Assembly (NCBI GenBank): GCA_021797555.1
Contig: JAJZZM010000007.1
Span: 1-40,497, forward strand
Length of the DNA stretch: 40,497 nt
From: Thermoplasmata archaeon
Lineage (GTDB): Archaea > Thermoplasmatota > Thermoplasmata > Thermoplasmatales > Thermoplasmataceae
Direction of reading: 5' to 3'
Under the pieces are notes generated by a model, which was given only the letters and a program-made list of their open reading frames with translations, made no database searches and had not been told where the DNA came from. Of the stretch, positions 15,671 through 25,413 are shown piece by piece. Position 1 is the stretch's first letter, and every line of letters begins with the position of its first letter. The translations under genes were made by a program, and so were the position numbers.

Positions 15671-17428
15671 TTATTTATGCCTATTAAAGAAATCTATTGT
15701 TTCATTATATTGTTTTATCATATGTTCCTTTTCGGTGAATCCATGCCCTTCCCTGGGATATAATAATAATTTAACAGCTTTATTATTTTCCTTCAGAAAT
15801 CTATAGAATTCATAATATTGACCTACCGGAACATATGGGTCCTCGATGCCATGCATTAATAATACTGGTGTTTTAACATCGTGCTTCATCCTTATTGCAG
15901 AGAATTTATCATATTTATTGAAATTATATGGGTTTTCATCCATATGTATTCTATCCCAGTCATATAAATTTGATACACCGTGGAAACTTATCCAGTCAGA
16001 TATGCCATATAATGAAACACTTGCCTTAAAAATGTCTATTTTCATTATTGCCAGTGCAGAAATATAACCGCCATATGACCCTCCGGTTATATATATTCTA
16101 TCTGTCTTTATTATTTTATTTTCATATAAATATTTTATACCCAGTATTATATCATCAAAATCTTTGCCGCCCAAATCCCCCAAATTCGATTCTGCATATT
16201 TTCTTCCCTTGCCTATGCTTCCACGGTAATTTGGCATAAATATAGAAAATCCTGATCCAAGATACATTGTTGTCCTGTCAATAAAAGCAGGGTAAGAAAA
16301 TGATGTTGGCCCCCCATGAATATATACAACTAATGGGTCCTCAGGGTTCTTAGACCTGAAAAAACCATAAATTTCCTTATCGTCCACTGATTTCCACTGG
16401 ATTAATTCATTTTTATATGGCCTTAAATCCTTTAATTCGTCATTTATATTTGATTTTTTAATTTTATCGTTTAATAATATTATCTCGGCTATATCATTTT
16501 CGTTGGAATATGAAAATACAAATTTATTCCCGTGCATGGAAAATTCAGGTGAGAATACCGGATACACTATTCCCGATCCGTTCCATAATATTTTATTATT
16601 GCTTAAATTTTTAATTCTAAATTCTGCCATGTGGTTTTCCAGAACGTATATATCATCATTGTAAAATTCGATATGTGAATATGTGCTATCAGAATTTTCT
16701 GTTAAATTTTTTACATTGTTATTATCAATTAATATGACATCGCCTGAAATAACTCCACGGTCACTCATAACGGATTCAAGAAAGGCTATTTTGTTTTTAT
16801 ATGCCCTTAATTTTCCGATCTGCCTGAATTTAGGATCATAAATTTCCTTTACATTCCCATCTAAATCTATTTTTGATAATTTTGATTTATACCAGCAGCT
16901 TTCCTGTGGGCAATCTGATGTTAATGCATATATATTATCATTATAATTATCGAATTCAAAAATGCTAATATTATCTGTTATTTTTCTAATGCCATTATGG
17001 AAATCTAATAAATACAGCTCATTTAATAGATCAGATTCCTCAAAGAAATATGCATCGTCTTCCTTTTCATTGTTATTCAAAGTTGCAGAAAATAGTATGT
17101 TATTTTTAAACCATTTTGCCTCATCAATTTTCCCATCAAATTTTACTGTTAATTTATCATTATTGTTTATTACATTTATTAAATTATCCTCAACATATAA
17201 TAATCTATCATCATCAGAATAATTTAATGATTTTAATCCATAACCCTCCATTTTATTTTTTAAATTTAAATTTAAATCATAAATATAAATATATTTTTTA
17301 TAATTCTTATTTTTATACTCCTTATATGTACTGGAAACCAGGGCTGCTATTTCAGTGCCTGACCTATTTATAACAACATGCTCTATATTTTTAAATTTTA
17401 AAAAATCATATATATTATGTTCTTTCAT
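15671..17428 (-). CDS. S9-family (prolyl oligopeptidase/acylaminoacyl peptidase) serine peptidase
   Basis: The 585-residue cytoplasmic peptidase has an N-terminal beta-propeller of about 330 residues and a C-terminal alpha/beta hydrolase domain. The triad is Ser451 (GGSYGGY), Asp530 (EDPYVP) and His562 (EGHGF). The HGGP oxyanion motif precedes it. Such enzymes release N-acylated or short-peptide residues and fit peptide scavenging. Length matches archaeal acylaminoacyl peptidases. The start is uncertain: an ATG at 17443 would add MYLSI, and I chose the ATG at 17428. It follows sucD by a gap of about 40 nt in the same direction and could be read through. Confidence 0.88.
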   Translation of the reverse strand: MKEHNIYDFLKFKNIEHVVINRSGTEIAALVSSTYKEYKNKNYKKYIYIYDLNLNLKNKMEGYGLKSLNYSDDDRLLYVEDNLINVINNNDKLTVKFDGKIDEAKWFKNNILFSATLNNNEKEDDAYFFEESDLLNELYLLDFHNGIRKITDNISIFEFDNYNDNIYALTSDCPQESCWYKSKLSKIDLDGNVKEIYDPKFRQIGKLRAYKNKIAFLESVMSDRGVISGDVILIDNNNVKNLTENSDSTYSHIEFYNDDIYVLENHMAEFRIKNLSNNKILWNGSGIVYPVFSPEFSMHGNKFVFSYSNENDIAEIILLNDKIKKSNINDELKDLRPYKNELIQWKSVDDKEIYGFFRSKNPEDPLVVYIHGGPTSFSYPAFIDRTTMYLGSGFSIFMPNYRGSIGKGRKYAESNLGDLGGKDFDDIILGIKYLYENKIIKTDRIYITGGSYGGYISALAIMKIDIFKASVSLYGISDWISFHGVSNLYDWDRIHMDENPYNFNKYDKFSAIRMKHDVKTPVLLMHGIEDPYVPVGQYYEFYRFLKENNKAVKLLLYPREGHGFTEKEHMIKQYNETIDFFNRHK

Positions 17429-17467
17429 TATTGATAAATACAAAAATATTATTAAAATTTTATATTT

Positions 17468-18325
17468 TTATAATTTTTCCAGAAGTTCAGGTATGTCATC
17501 AGGATAATCCGCAACTTTTATCCCTGCATCCTTAAATGCATTTATTTTCGATTCTGCGGTCCCTGTTCCCTTTTCTATAATTGCACCGGCATGCCCCATT
17601 TTCTTTCCAGGTGGTGCACTCCTTCCAGTGATGTATCCAACAACCGGTTTTTTTACATATTTTTTAATATATGCTGCTGCCTTTTCCTCCTCACTTCCGC
17701 CGATTTCACCAACAAGGACTATCTGCTTTGTTTCGTTATCATCATTATATATCTTTATTATATCTGAAAATGTTGTTCCTATTATAGGGTCTCCTCCAAG
17801 GCCGACAACTGTGCTCTCACCGAAACCCGCATCTGTAACTGCCTTAACTATTTCATATGTTAGTGTACCGCTTCTTGATGCTATTGCAACGTTTCCTTTT
17901 TTAAATATATGATTTGGCATTATCCCAATTTTTGATTCACTTACAACTGTAATCCCGGGGCTATTTGGACCTATTAGCATAGCGTTTTTACGCTTTGCCT
18001 GGTGTGCTATTTCCATTGTATCATGTACTGGCACATGCTCTGTCAATATATATATTAATTTTATGCCATTGTCAATAGCCTCAAGCGCAGCATCCTTAAC
18101 ATATGGTGCAGGTACGGAAATCATTGATGCATATGGCTCATAATCTAAAGTTTCACTAACAGTGTTAAAAACCTTAACTCCGTTTATTTGAGTATTTCCT
18201 TTTCCTGGAGATACACCGGCAACAACCTTAGTCCCAAACTTAATCATTTCAGCAGAATGAAATGCTCCCTGGTGCCCTGTTATGCCCTGTACTATCACAT
18301 TTGTATCTTTATTTATTATAACCAT
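17468..18325 (-). CDS. sucD: Succinyl-CoA synthetase alpha subunit
   Basis: The 285-residue subunit binds CoA and carries the phosphohistidine of the TCA-cycle succinyl-CoA ligase. The N-terminal Rossmann motif is GITGHQGAF (14-22), and the active-site His245 lies in GHAGAIIEKGTGTA. The conserved GPNSPG stretch is at 119-124. Its ATG directly follows the TAA of sucC with a strong ribosome-binding site, so the two subunits are translationally coupled. Length is standard (about 290). Confidence 0.95.
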   Translation of the reverse strand: MVIINKDTNVIVQGITGHQGAFHSAEMIKFGTKVVAGVSPGKGNTQINGVKVFNTVSETLDYEPYASMISVPAPYVKDAALEAIDNGIKLIYILTEHVPVHDTMEIAHQAKRKNAMLIGPNSPGITVVSESKIGIMPNHIFKKGNVAIASRSGTLTYEIVKAVTDAGFGESTVVGLGGDPIIGTTFSDIIKIYNDDNETKQIVLVGEIGGSEEEKAAAYIKKYVKKPVVGYITGRSAPPGKKMGHAGAIIEKGTGTAESKINAFKDAGIKVADYPDDIPELLEKL

Positions 18326-19426
18326 TTAATTCACCTCATAAATTTTTGATATTGCCTTTATTGCCTCATTCATGTCTGGAAACGCCTTTATTCCATTACC
18401 CAGTAATATTTTTCTGCCTTCTTCCTCATGGATTCCACTTAATCTTACTATTATATTCTGCTTAATATTGAATTTCTTTTTTGATGACACTATTCCATTT
18501 GCTACTGTGTCAGCTTTGGTAACGCCGCCAAATATATTTACAAATATTATTTCCGGTTTAGCCTTCAAAACAAATGAAAAGGCGTCCTCAACAATATCTA
18601 TATTGTCTGTGCCCCCAAGGTCAAGGAAATTTCTTGGTTTCAATTTATGGAGTGTCAGTGCATCTAAAGTGGCCATGGTTAATCCTGCACCATTTGCGAT
18701 TACACCTATATTTCCATCCATTTCAATAAATGTAAAACTTTTATTTGCGGCTTCATTTTCCAGTTGGGTTTTATCCGTATCCTTGATTTTATATTCCTCA
18801 TGTCTGAACAGTGAATTGTCATCTATAATTACCTTTGAATCTCCTGCTATTATGTTATTGTCATTATCTATAATTAGGGGATTTATTTCCATTAACATTG
18901 CATCCTCATGTACAAATGCATTGTATAATGATTTTAAAATATCCTGGAATTGTTTTTTATTTTCTATTGATAGATAATCTAATGCCTCCCTTGCAATATA
19001 ATCGGAATAACCTATTAATGGGTCTATATATATTTTATGTATCTTATCCTCTGGAACACTTTCTATATCCATACCTCCATCATCGGAAATTATTATTACC
19101 GGCCCTTTTGTTGACCTGTCTAAAGTTATACTTAAATATAACTCCTTTTTGATGTTTATCATTCTTTCTATTAATAGTTTATTTACTGTTAAATTGTTTA
19201 TTTTTGAATTTAATAGCTCATTCGAATATTCTATTAATTCATCATTGCTTCTGGCAAATTTAATACCACCTGCTTTTCCTCTTTTGCCAGATAAAATCTG
19301 TGACTTTATCGCAACAGGGCTGTCGTATTTTTTTAATTCGTTTACATTGTTAATTACATAGCCACCTGGTACCGGTATGCCATATTTTTCAAATATTTGT
19401 TTTCCCATATATTCATATAAATTCAT
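18326..19426 (-). CDS. sucC: Succinyl-CoA synthetase beta subunit
   Basis: The 366-residue subunit has an ATP-grasp domain (N-terminus MNLYEYMGKQIFEKYGIPVP, KSQILSGKRGKAGG) and a C-terminal CoA-ligase domain with LDLGGT and the NIFGG nucleotide/CoA-side motif. It pairs with SucD to make succinate and ATP or GTP from succinyl-CoA. The start is set at 19426, because the family N-terminus begins there and a TATA box centred near 19455 fits. Upstream in-frame codons to 19513 encode an unrelated Ile-rich stretch. The gene diverges from the aldo/keto reductase gene at 19680. Confidence 0.94.
   Translation of the reverse strand: MNLYEYMGKQIFEKYGIPVPGGYVINNVNELKKYDSPVAIKSQILSGKRGKAGGIKFARSNDELIEYSNELLNSKINNLTVNKLLIERMINIKKELYLSITLDRSTKGPVIIISDDGGMDIESVPEDKIHKIYIDPLIGYSDYIAREALDYLSIENKKQFQDILKSLYNAFVHEDAMLMEINPLIIDNDNNIIAGDSKVIIDDNSLFRHEEYKIKDTDKTQLENEAANKSFTFIEMDGNIGVIANGAGLTMATLDALTLHKLKPRNFLDLGGTDNIDIVEDAFSFVLKAKPEIIFVNIFGGVTKADTVANGIVSSKKKFNIKQNIIVRLSGIHEEEGRKILLGNGIKAFPDMNEAIKAISKIYEVN
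18331..18337 (-). promoter_or_regulatory. Ribosome-binding site of sucD
   Basis: GAGGTGA on the minus strand lies five bases before the sucD ATG and inside the last codons of sucC. It is a near-complete match to the archaeal anti-SD. Confidence 0.7.
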
Positions 19427-19449
19427 AATTACCATGGATATTATTATTA

Positions 19450-19462
19450 TAATATATATAAT
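19450..19462 (-). promoter_or_regulatory. TATA box of sucCD
   Basis: An AT-rich TTATATATATTA is centred near 19455, about 29 nt upstream of the ATG at 19426. A start at or a few bases before the ATG is expected. Confidence 0.45.
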
Positions 19463-19649
19463 ATTATTTTTCAGGTGGAAAGTTGGATGGTTGATATTAA
19501 CTATATATGACAAAAATATGAATTAATAACACTTTTTTTGATTAATTATAGTTAATATTTTCATAAAATTAAATTTTTAAATTAAATATTAGTATTTGTA
19601 TATTTTTATGTAATATATAGCAAAACCGTGAATGATTGCAACATATAAT

Positions 19650-19660
19650 AATTTAAATAT
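19650..19660 (+). promoter_or_regulatory. TATA box of the first aldo/keto reductase gene
   Basis: AATTTAAATAT is centred near 19655, 25 nt before the ATG at 19680. It supports that codon as a leaderless start over the ATG at 19632. Confidence 0.55.
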
Positions 19661-19679
19661 AAAATGTGTATTATTAGAT

Positions 19680-20522
19680 ATGATTTATAGAAATTTCGGG
19701 AATTCCGGATTCAAATGTTCCGCAATAGGCATGGGAACATACTATGATATGCGCTGGATATTCAAAACATATTTTGGAATCTATTCAAACAGGGATGAAA
19801 AAATAGAAGCGATAAAAACAGGAATAGAAAATGGTATAAATTTAATTGATACTGCGGAATTATATAACACCGAAAAAATTATTGCAGAAGCAATTAAAGA
19901 TTTTAAGAGGGATAATTTATTTATAGCCACAAAAGTATTCCCGACACATTTAGCACCGCGCTCTCTGGAAAAGGCTGTTAATCGTAGTTTAAAAAAATTA
20001 AATACAAAATATATTGATTTATACCAGATTCATTTTCCGAGTCCCTTTGTTGACCTGAAAAAAACACTGAAAAGGATGGAAAAACTTATTGATGATGGAA
20101 AAATAAATAATATAGGTGTTAGCAATTTTTCATTAAAAATGATAAAAGATTCAAACAATGCCTTATCAAAACATAAATTGACATCTGTTCAACTTGATTA
20201 TAATATATTCCATAAGAATATTGAAAAAAATGGCATATTAGAATACTGCAAAAAAAATAATATAGTGGTAATGCCATATTTTCCATTAGGCCATGGAAAA
20301 GTTACAAAAAGTTACTATAATCAATATTTTGATCAAATACGTAGAGATATTAAGGGCATACCTAACGCAAATATTGCACTGTCATATTTAATAAGTAAAA
20401 ATGATAACGTTTTTGCTATACCCAGAGCATCGAATAAGGAACATGTATTGCAGAATATAAAATATTCCGATATTATACTTAATGATAGGCAAATAAAAAT
20501 TATTGATGACATTAAATATTAA
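19680..20522 (+). CDS. Aldo/keto reductase
   Basis: A 280-residue TIM-barrel NADPH-dependent reductase of carbonyl compounds. The catalytic tetrad is Asp57, Tyr62 (LIDTAELY), Lys85 (ATKVFP) and His118 (QIHFP). NIGVSNF and the C-terminal AIPRAS phosphate-binding motif are present. I reject the in-frame start at 19632: the family begins MxYRxFGNSGF-like at 19680 and a TATA box is correctly placed for it. Residues 22-36 carry an Arg/Phe/Tyr-rich insertion relative to the second aldo/keto reductase at 38784. Substrate unknown. Confidence 0.9.
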   Translation: MIYRNFGNSGFKCSAIGMGTYYDMRWIFKTYFGIYSNRDEKIEAIKTGIENGINLIDTAELYNTEKIIAEAIKDFKRDNLFIATKVFPTHLAPRSLEKAVNRSLKKLNTKYIDLYQIHFPSPFVDLKKTLKRMEKLIDDGKINNIGVSNFSLKMIKDSNNALSKHKLTSVQLDYNIFHKNIEKNGILEYCKKNNIVVMPYFPLGHGKVTKSYYNQYFDQIRRDIKGIPNANIALSYLISKNDNVFAIPRASNKEHVLQNIKYSDIILNDRQIKIIDDIKY

Positions 20523-20564
20523 AATAAGTATATATAAATGTGTTTAATATCATAATTGACTGAA

Positions 20565-20879
20565 ATGATAATAACATTAATATCATTTAAGGATGGCAAG
20601 CTTGTTGAATCTCTGCCATCAGATGTAATGGAAAAAGAAGATATTAAAATGTCACTGGCATATGCTTTTTTATATAACTATACAGTGAATGTATACTCAG
20701 ACAACAGGAAATTTGATAATTTAAGATTGTTATCAATAAAATATAACGAGAAAGGCAATCTATTCTTTTCTGGATTATATAAAAACAACGGCAATATGAT
20801 AAAGAAAAATTTTTCATGGAGGGAAATTCATTATATTGATGTAAACATTGAAAGAGAGCCGGAAAAATCTATTTATTAA
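20565..20879 (+). CDS. Small unrecognised protein
   Basis: This 104-residue soluble protein has a predicted alternation of short beta strands (MIITLISFKDGKLV, YTVNVYSDN, NLFFSGLYKN) and one helix. No family is recognised. A TATA-like TATATAAAT at 20529-20537 fits either a TTG at 20556 or the ATG at 20565; I chose the ATG. Codon use resembles the neighbours. It ends 3 nt from the convergent transporter gene. It is most likely a lineage-restricted gene of unknown role. Confidence 0.55.
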   Translation: MIITLISFKDGKLVESLPSDVMEKEDIKMSLAYAFLYNYTVNVYSDNRKFDNLRLLSIKYNEKGNLFFSGLYKNNGNMIKKNFSWREIHYIDVNIEREPEKSIY

Positions 20880-20882
20880 AAT

Positions 20883-21764
20883 TTATAAAATTGCGATTAA
20901 CATTGCTCCTGTTACCGACAATAATATTCCTGAATATTGCATTGATGTTAATTTTTCATGGAAAATAAATTTGCCGGTTAATGCTAACGTTACAGGCAAT
21001 AATGCTATCATTGAACCTGCAAGTATTATTATTCCATCCTGTATTGACAGCGCATATAAAACATTGCCAGTACCATCAAGCAGTCCTGCCAGTATAGATG
21101 AGAATAGTAATGCCGATGCTATTTTTGTACTATTTACATTGCTTATTTTTACCTTTGCCCTTATTCTTTTTACTATTGATGGAAAGTTAAATAATAAAAG
21201 CACAGAGAAAAAACCCATTATTCTTGCCAGTAATAACGGCACCGGTGATGCGTGCAGTGATAATATTGCAAATGTTAATGGTATATAATATATACCCCAG
21301 ATTATATTTGCTGCTGCGGCTATTATTAAAATTTTATTTACTTTAAAGCCTTTCCTTATTGTTACAAGTATTGAACCAAAGATTATTAATAATATTCCGG
21401 GCAATACAAATGATGTAATATTTTCCTTTAAAACAAATAAACCGAATACTATTACAACTATTTGCTGTATATTTATTGTTGCACCTGCATTTCCAAGATT
21501 TTCTGACTTTAATGATTTGTAAAATAATATATATCCCAAACCTAATAAAATACCAGAAATAGATGATAAAAACATTACAGGCAAGGATATCCCATGAATG
21601 GGATTAACCATAATGCTGATAAGCATTGGAATTATGCCTGCACCAACGATTATCATTGATATATCATTTGTATTTATTTTTGATGTCAGATTCTTTATCA
21701 TTGAATTTGAAATTGTCCATATAATTAACGTAATTGCCGGTATAAATATGAGGTCATATATCAT
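20883..21764 (-). CDS. DMT-superfamily (EamA-type) transporter
   Basis: The 293-residue membrane protein has about ten helices in two repeated halves, each with the EamA pattern: Gly-rich helices, FYKSLKSENLGNAGATIN in the first half and YALSIQDGIIILAGSM in the second. The second half carries the usual ...P.ALTGKFIFHEKL ending of drug/metabolite transporters. The expected role is export or uptake of a small metabolite across the cytoplasmic membrane; the substrate cannot be read. A TATA-like TTAAATTATT lies near 21784-21793. Confidence 0.85.
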   Translation of the reverse strand: MIYDLIFIPAITLIIWTISNSMIKNLTSKINTNDISMIIVGAGIIPMLISIMVNPIHGISLPVMFLSSISGILLGLGYILFYKSLKSENLGNAGATINIQQIVVIVFGLFVLKENITSFVLPGILLIIFGSILVTIRKGFKVNKILIIAAAANIIWGIYYIPLTFAILSLHASPVPLLLARIMGFFSVLLLFNFPSIVKRIRAKVKISNVNSTKIASALLFSSILAGLLDGTGNVLYALSIQDGIIILAGSMIALLPVTLALTGKFIFHEKLTSMQYSGILLSVTGAMLIAIL

Positions 21765-21973
21765 ATTAATCTAAATCCTGCAATAATTTAATGGATATAT
21801 ACTTTTTAATTTTATAATAAGTATATATCTGTATATAATCAGTTATATCAATAAAAATAATATAAATTAAAAGTATTATTTCAACAAAAAAATTTTAATA
21901 AAAATTTATACTATATAAGTATATCTATGTGAACTTATCAAAAATTTATAATTTATGTAAAAAATTACAGGTA

Positions 21974-23356
21974 TTAATCTGAAGATGGTCTTCTGCTTCT
22001 TCTATGATTATTCGAACCGTAATTTTTATCTGTGTTGCTCCTATAGTTTCTATGAGTTTCCTCCCTATAGTTACCATGATCCTCATTTCTATGGCTTTCA
22101 GTTCTGTGGGTTTCGCTTCTACGGTTTCTGTTATTTCCACCACTGTATCTTCTTCCATTGCTTCTACTTTCACTTTTATTATTTTCTTCCCTATTAAATT
22201 GGGTTATCAATTCACCATAATTTATATCTGTATATTTCTCTTCAAGATTTACGTCTATTTTTTCTAATTTGACTTTTCTTTTCTGTAATGATGATATTAG
22301 ATTGCGCTGGCCCTCGTCAAAAATGGTCATGGCTCTTCCATCCTTTCCCATCCTACCCGATCTACCAACTCTGTGTGTATATGTTTCAACGGTTTCGGGT
22401 GCATCAAAGTTTATTATGTCTGTTATATTTGGTATATCCAATCCTCTGGCAGCAACATTTGTTGCTACAAGTATTCCGGCATCAAGGTTCCTGAAATCGT
22501 TTATTGATCTTTCCCTTGAATTCTGTTTCATGCCTCCATGTATTAATATAGTTTTAAAACCAGATTTGTAAAGTATATTATTTAATAGATCTCCAGATCT
22601 CTGTGTCTTTACAAATATTATCGATTTTTTTGACTTGTATGCATTTAAATATGATAATAGCGTTGAAAATTTATTAAATTTTTCTGAGAATGTATATAAA
22701 TGCTTTATTGTCAATGGTATTGATTCATTTTCCCCGGCACTTATAAATTCAGGAGTATTCATAAATTTTTTTGCTATATCCATAATTTCTTTTGGTATTG
22801 TTGCCGATAGTAATACTGACTGTTTTTTCAATGGAATTTTTATAAGTTTTTTAATGTCATCAATAAATCCCATATCAAACATTAAATCCGCTTCATCCAG
22901 AACTAAAAATTTAACATTTTTAATATCCAAATATCCCTGATTAATTAAATCTAATAATCTGCCTGGAGTTCCGATAATAATATCTGCAGAGGGTATTTCC
23001 TTTATCTGGTTTGATATTGAGACGCCGCCATATACGATTACAGATTTTAATTTTGATGATTTACCCATTTTTACTGCAACTTTATGGGTCTGTAATGCAA
23101 GTTCTCGTGTAGGCAAGACAATTAACGCCTTTACATATTTTCCTTTTATATTCTCTATAGAATTCATTAACGGGATCATATATGCACCAGTTTTGCCTGA
23201 ACCAGTCTTTGATTTTATAATAACATCCTTTGATTCCATAATCACGGGAATTGCTTTTTCCTGTATTTCTGTTGGTTCCTTAAAATTCATTGAATTTAAA
23301 GAAGCTTTTATATTTTCTGATATATCCATATCTTTGAAACTTGACAATTTTAACAC
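21974..23356 (-). CDS. DEAD-box RNA helicase with Arg/Asn-rich C-terminal tail
   Basis: The 460-residue ATP-dependent RNA helicase has all motifs in order: Q-motif (F..PTEIQ), I (SKTGSGKT), Ia (PTRELALQ), GG, Ib (TPGRLLD), II (DEAD), III (SAT), IV (IIFVKT), V (TNVAARGLDIP) and VI (HRVGRSGRMG). The last 75 or so residues are a disordered Arg/Asn/His/Ser-rich tail with irregular SHRN, THRN and NYR repeats, of a kind that binds RNA nonspecifically in bacterial and archaeal DEAD proteins. The start is a GTG at 23356. A TTG at 23347 is an alternative. The likely role is RNA unwinding in ribosome assembly or mRNA turnover. Confidence 0.93.
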   Translation of the reverse strand: MLKLSSFKDMDISENIKASLNSMNFKEPTEIQEKAIPVIMESKDVIIKSKTGSGKTGAYMIPLMNSIENIKGKYVKALIVLPTRELALQTHKVAVKMGKSSKLKSVIVYGGVSISNQIKEIPSADIIIGTPGRLLDLINQGYLDIKNVKFLVLDEADLMFDMGFIDDIKKLIKIPLKKQSVLLSATIPKEIMDIAKKFMNTPEFISAGENESIPLTIKHLYTFSEKFNKFSTLLSYLNAYKSKKSIIFVKTQRSGDLLNNILYKSGFKTILIHGGMKQNSRERSINDFRNLDAGILVATNVAARGLDIPNITDIINFDAPETVETYTHRVGRSGRMGKDGRAMTIFDEGQRNLISSLQKRKVKLEKIDVNLEEKYTDINYGELITQFNREENNKSESRSNGRRYSGGNNRNRRSETHRTESHRNEDHGNYREETHRNYRSNTDKNYGSNNHRRSRRPSSD

Positions 23357-23838
23357 TGTTACTATATTATATATTAAAATATATAGTTATGTAATTATTC
23401 AGGAATATTTACATGTAATAAAAATAATATTAAGTGTCTGTAACTTTGCATTAATTTTATACTATTATTAATACAAAATCTATAAATCTATTAGAATGCT
23501 TAATGCTAAATGTATATATTGAAATTATTATTAACACATATAGAACCTATCATGCAATCAGATGCAAATATATTTTCATGCGGTCAAATACTATTTATAC
23601 AGAATTTATTAATAGCCAGCAAATTCCTATAAACTTGGTTTATTATACCAACTTAAATAATAAGTATATAAATATTACTATCTGTTCTATAAAGACCATT
23701 AGTTTTATAAGATAGAGAATTTAATTGCTTAGTTTATGATGTATCTATTTTCTAAATGTTTTATCTCTGAATAATAATTATACACAAAAATTATTAAAAT
23801 CGGAAGAGTAATATTGCATAAGGCAATAATAAAGTATT
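23357..23838. other. 482-bp spacer without a supportable gene
   Basis: The stretch is extremely AT-rich. It holds the helicase promoter (TATA-like repeats at about 23365-23387) and, near its right end, the upstream region of the next gene. A 70-codon frame at 23503-23715 has no promoter, RBS or protein-like composition, so I do not call it. No RNA gene or repeat is evident. Confidence 0.5.
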
Positions 23839-24297
23839 ATGGATTCATTAATACTAAAAATAAAAAAAGAATTAGAAAATTCTAATTATTATTCACATAT
23901 AGAAGAAAGAATTAATAATTATTCAAATATAATAAAAAAATTATACTCTTTTTCAATTTATAAATCATGGAATAATATAAAAATTAAATGTAATAATTCA
24001 AAATTGTATATTTATTTTGATTTTAAATACACTGTAAACATAAAATTTATTGAACACATACATACAAATGATGTTGCCGATGTATATTTTGAATTTCTAA
24101 AATATGATGATGTTAAACTTGAGAGAAAAGCAAAAAATGATGCCGCAAGTAGTGATTTAATAAAAAGAGAATTTAATGGCGTAAAATCATCAACAATTAT
24201 ATTTAACTTATCAATAAATGAGGTTGATATAATTATTAATTCTGATAAAACCTATGAATATGTCCTTGAAAAATGCAGCAATTTTCAAATATATTAA
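23839..24297 (+). CDS. Unrecognised 152-residue protein
   Basis: The protein begins with a charged, Asn/Tyr-rich helix (about residues 1-40), followed by alternating strands (KLYIYFDFKYTVNIKF, ADVYFEFLKY) and a final strand-rich part. No motif or family is recognised. It is soluble and has very high Asn, Ile, Lys and Tyr content. It converges with the 2-hydroxyacid dehydrogenase gene, ending 2 nt from it. No clear TATA box or RBS is seen, so expression is unproven, but the frame is long for such AT-rich DNA. Confidence 0.5.
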   Translation: MDSLILKIKKELENSNYYSHIEERINNYSNIIKKLYSFSIYKSWNNIKIKCNNSKLYIYFDFKYTVNIKFIEHIHTNDVADVYFEFLKYDDVKLERKAKNDAASSDLIKREFNGVKSSTIIFNLSINEVDIIINSDKTYEYVLEKCSNFQIY

Positions 24298-24299
24298 AA

Positions 24300-25190
24300 T
24301 TATATGTAATCATTTCTATTTACAATATTTTCTGGTTTGCCATTTAAATAATTTTTAACGTTGTTAAATGCCCTTATTAATGGTACATCTATGTAATTCT
24401 TTGCCATTCCTGCTATATGCGGAGTTATAACAACATTTTCAGGTATCTTATCATTTATTTCTGGTTCATTCCACCATACATCTGTCAGGAAAAATTTGTT
24501 TTTATTGTTTTTTAAATAGTTTAACATGTCATCATGGTTTACTATTTCTGACCTGCCGACGTTTACTATAATATTTCCTTTAATCTTATTTAAATTATTT
24601 TTATTAATAAAATCTACCGTATATTTATTCAATGGCAATGATATTATAATTATATCTGAATTTTCGTATATATAATTGGGGTCTTTTGTGAAATAATCTA
24701 TATTATTGTCCTTTTTAACTGTTCTGCCAAAGCCGTAGGTTTTCATGTTAAATGCTTTTGCCAGCCTTGCTACCTCGGAACCTATTCCACCATAGCCAAG
24801 AATTCCTATAGACATGTCGTATAATGATTCTGTAAATTCCCGTTTATAGATATTATTTTTGATTTCATAATCGAATTTGCATATTTTTTTTAAATGTGAT
24901 AATATAAGTGCAAAAACATGCTCTGCAACAGGTATTGAGTACGCATCGGCATTACTGCATATTAATATTTTATCATTTATTTTACTGAAATCTACATGAT
25001 TTACCCCTGCGGATAAACTCTGCATAAATACAGTTTTTTTACCCGGCTCTGGATAGCCCGAAAATATTACTATTTCAGCATCATCATCGAACCCTTCAAC
25101 AATTTCAGCATTTACAATGCTTTTTAATTTTTCTAAAAGATTTTTATCAATTTTTTTAATTCTGCCTTTCATCTGCAAAGATATTTTCAT
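24300..25190 (-). CDS. D-isomer-specific 2-hydroxyacid dehydrogenase
   Basis: The 296-residue NAD(P)-dependent enzyme reduces 2-keto acids such as glyoxylate, hydroxypyruvate or related compounds. The nucleotide-binding motif is GYGGIG (132-137). Catalytic residues are Arg213 (VGRSEIV), Glu242 (NEPE) and His258 (TPHIAG). The start is 25190: the 44 in-frame codons upstream encode a Tyr/Ile-rich stretch unlike the family. The N-terminal catalytic lobe is short, so the protein belongs to the compact archaeal group. Substrate not determinable. Confidence 0.9.
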   Translation of the reverse strand: MKISLQMKGRIKKIDKNLLEKLKSIVNAEIVEGFDDDAEIVIFSGYPEPGKKTVFMQSLSAGVNHVDFSKINDKILICSNADAYSIPVAEHVFALILSHLKKICKFDYEIKNNIYKREFTESLYDMSIGILGYGGIGSEVARLAKAFNMKTYGFGRTVKKDNNIDYFTKDPNYIYENSDIIIISLPLNKYTVDFINKNNLNKIKGNIIVNVGRSEIVNHDDMLNYLKNNKNKFFLTDVWWNEPEINDKIPENVVITPHIAGMAKNYIDVPLIRAFNNVKNYLNGKPENIVNRNDYI

Positions 25191-25413
25191 ATCTAATAAT
25201 AATATAATGTATAAAATATTTTTCTTTATAATCAATATATAAATATTTATGATGAAAATAATAAAACAATACCTATATATATTATATTTATTATAAAAAT
25301 AAATAAAAATGTTATATATCATTATTTTAATTTAATGAATAAATCGACAATTGTTAAAAATACAATATAATAATATACGTAAAGTTTTAATAATAATTAT
25401 ATATATAATTTAT

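Noticed and set aside
18372-18977. 201-codon frame antisense to sucC
   Set aside because: sucC has clear family motifs. The antisense frame has no promoter or domain.
20848-21288. 146-codon plus-strand frame opposite the DMT transporter gene
   Set aside because: It is the complement of the transporter's helices. Hydrophobic codons on one strand give long antisense frames.
21946-22173. 75-codon frame overlapping the helicase tail
   Set aside because: It is the +1 frame of the repetitive tail, with low complexity caused by the repeats.
23503-23715. 70-codon open frame in the spacer after the helicase
   Set aside because: Composition reflects AT-rich DNA. There is no TATA box or RBS at the right distance and no recognisable motif.
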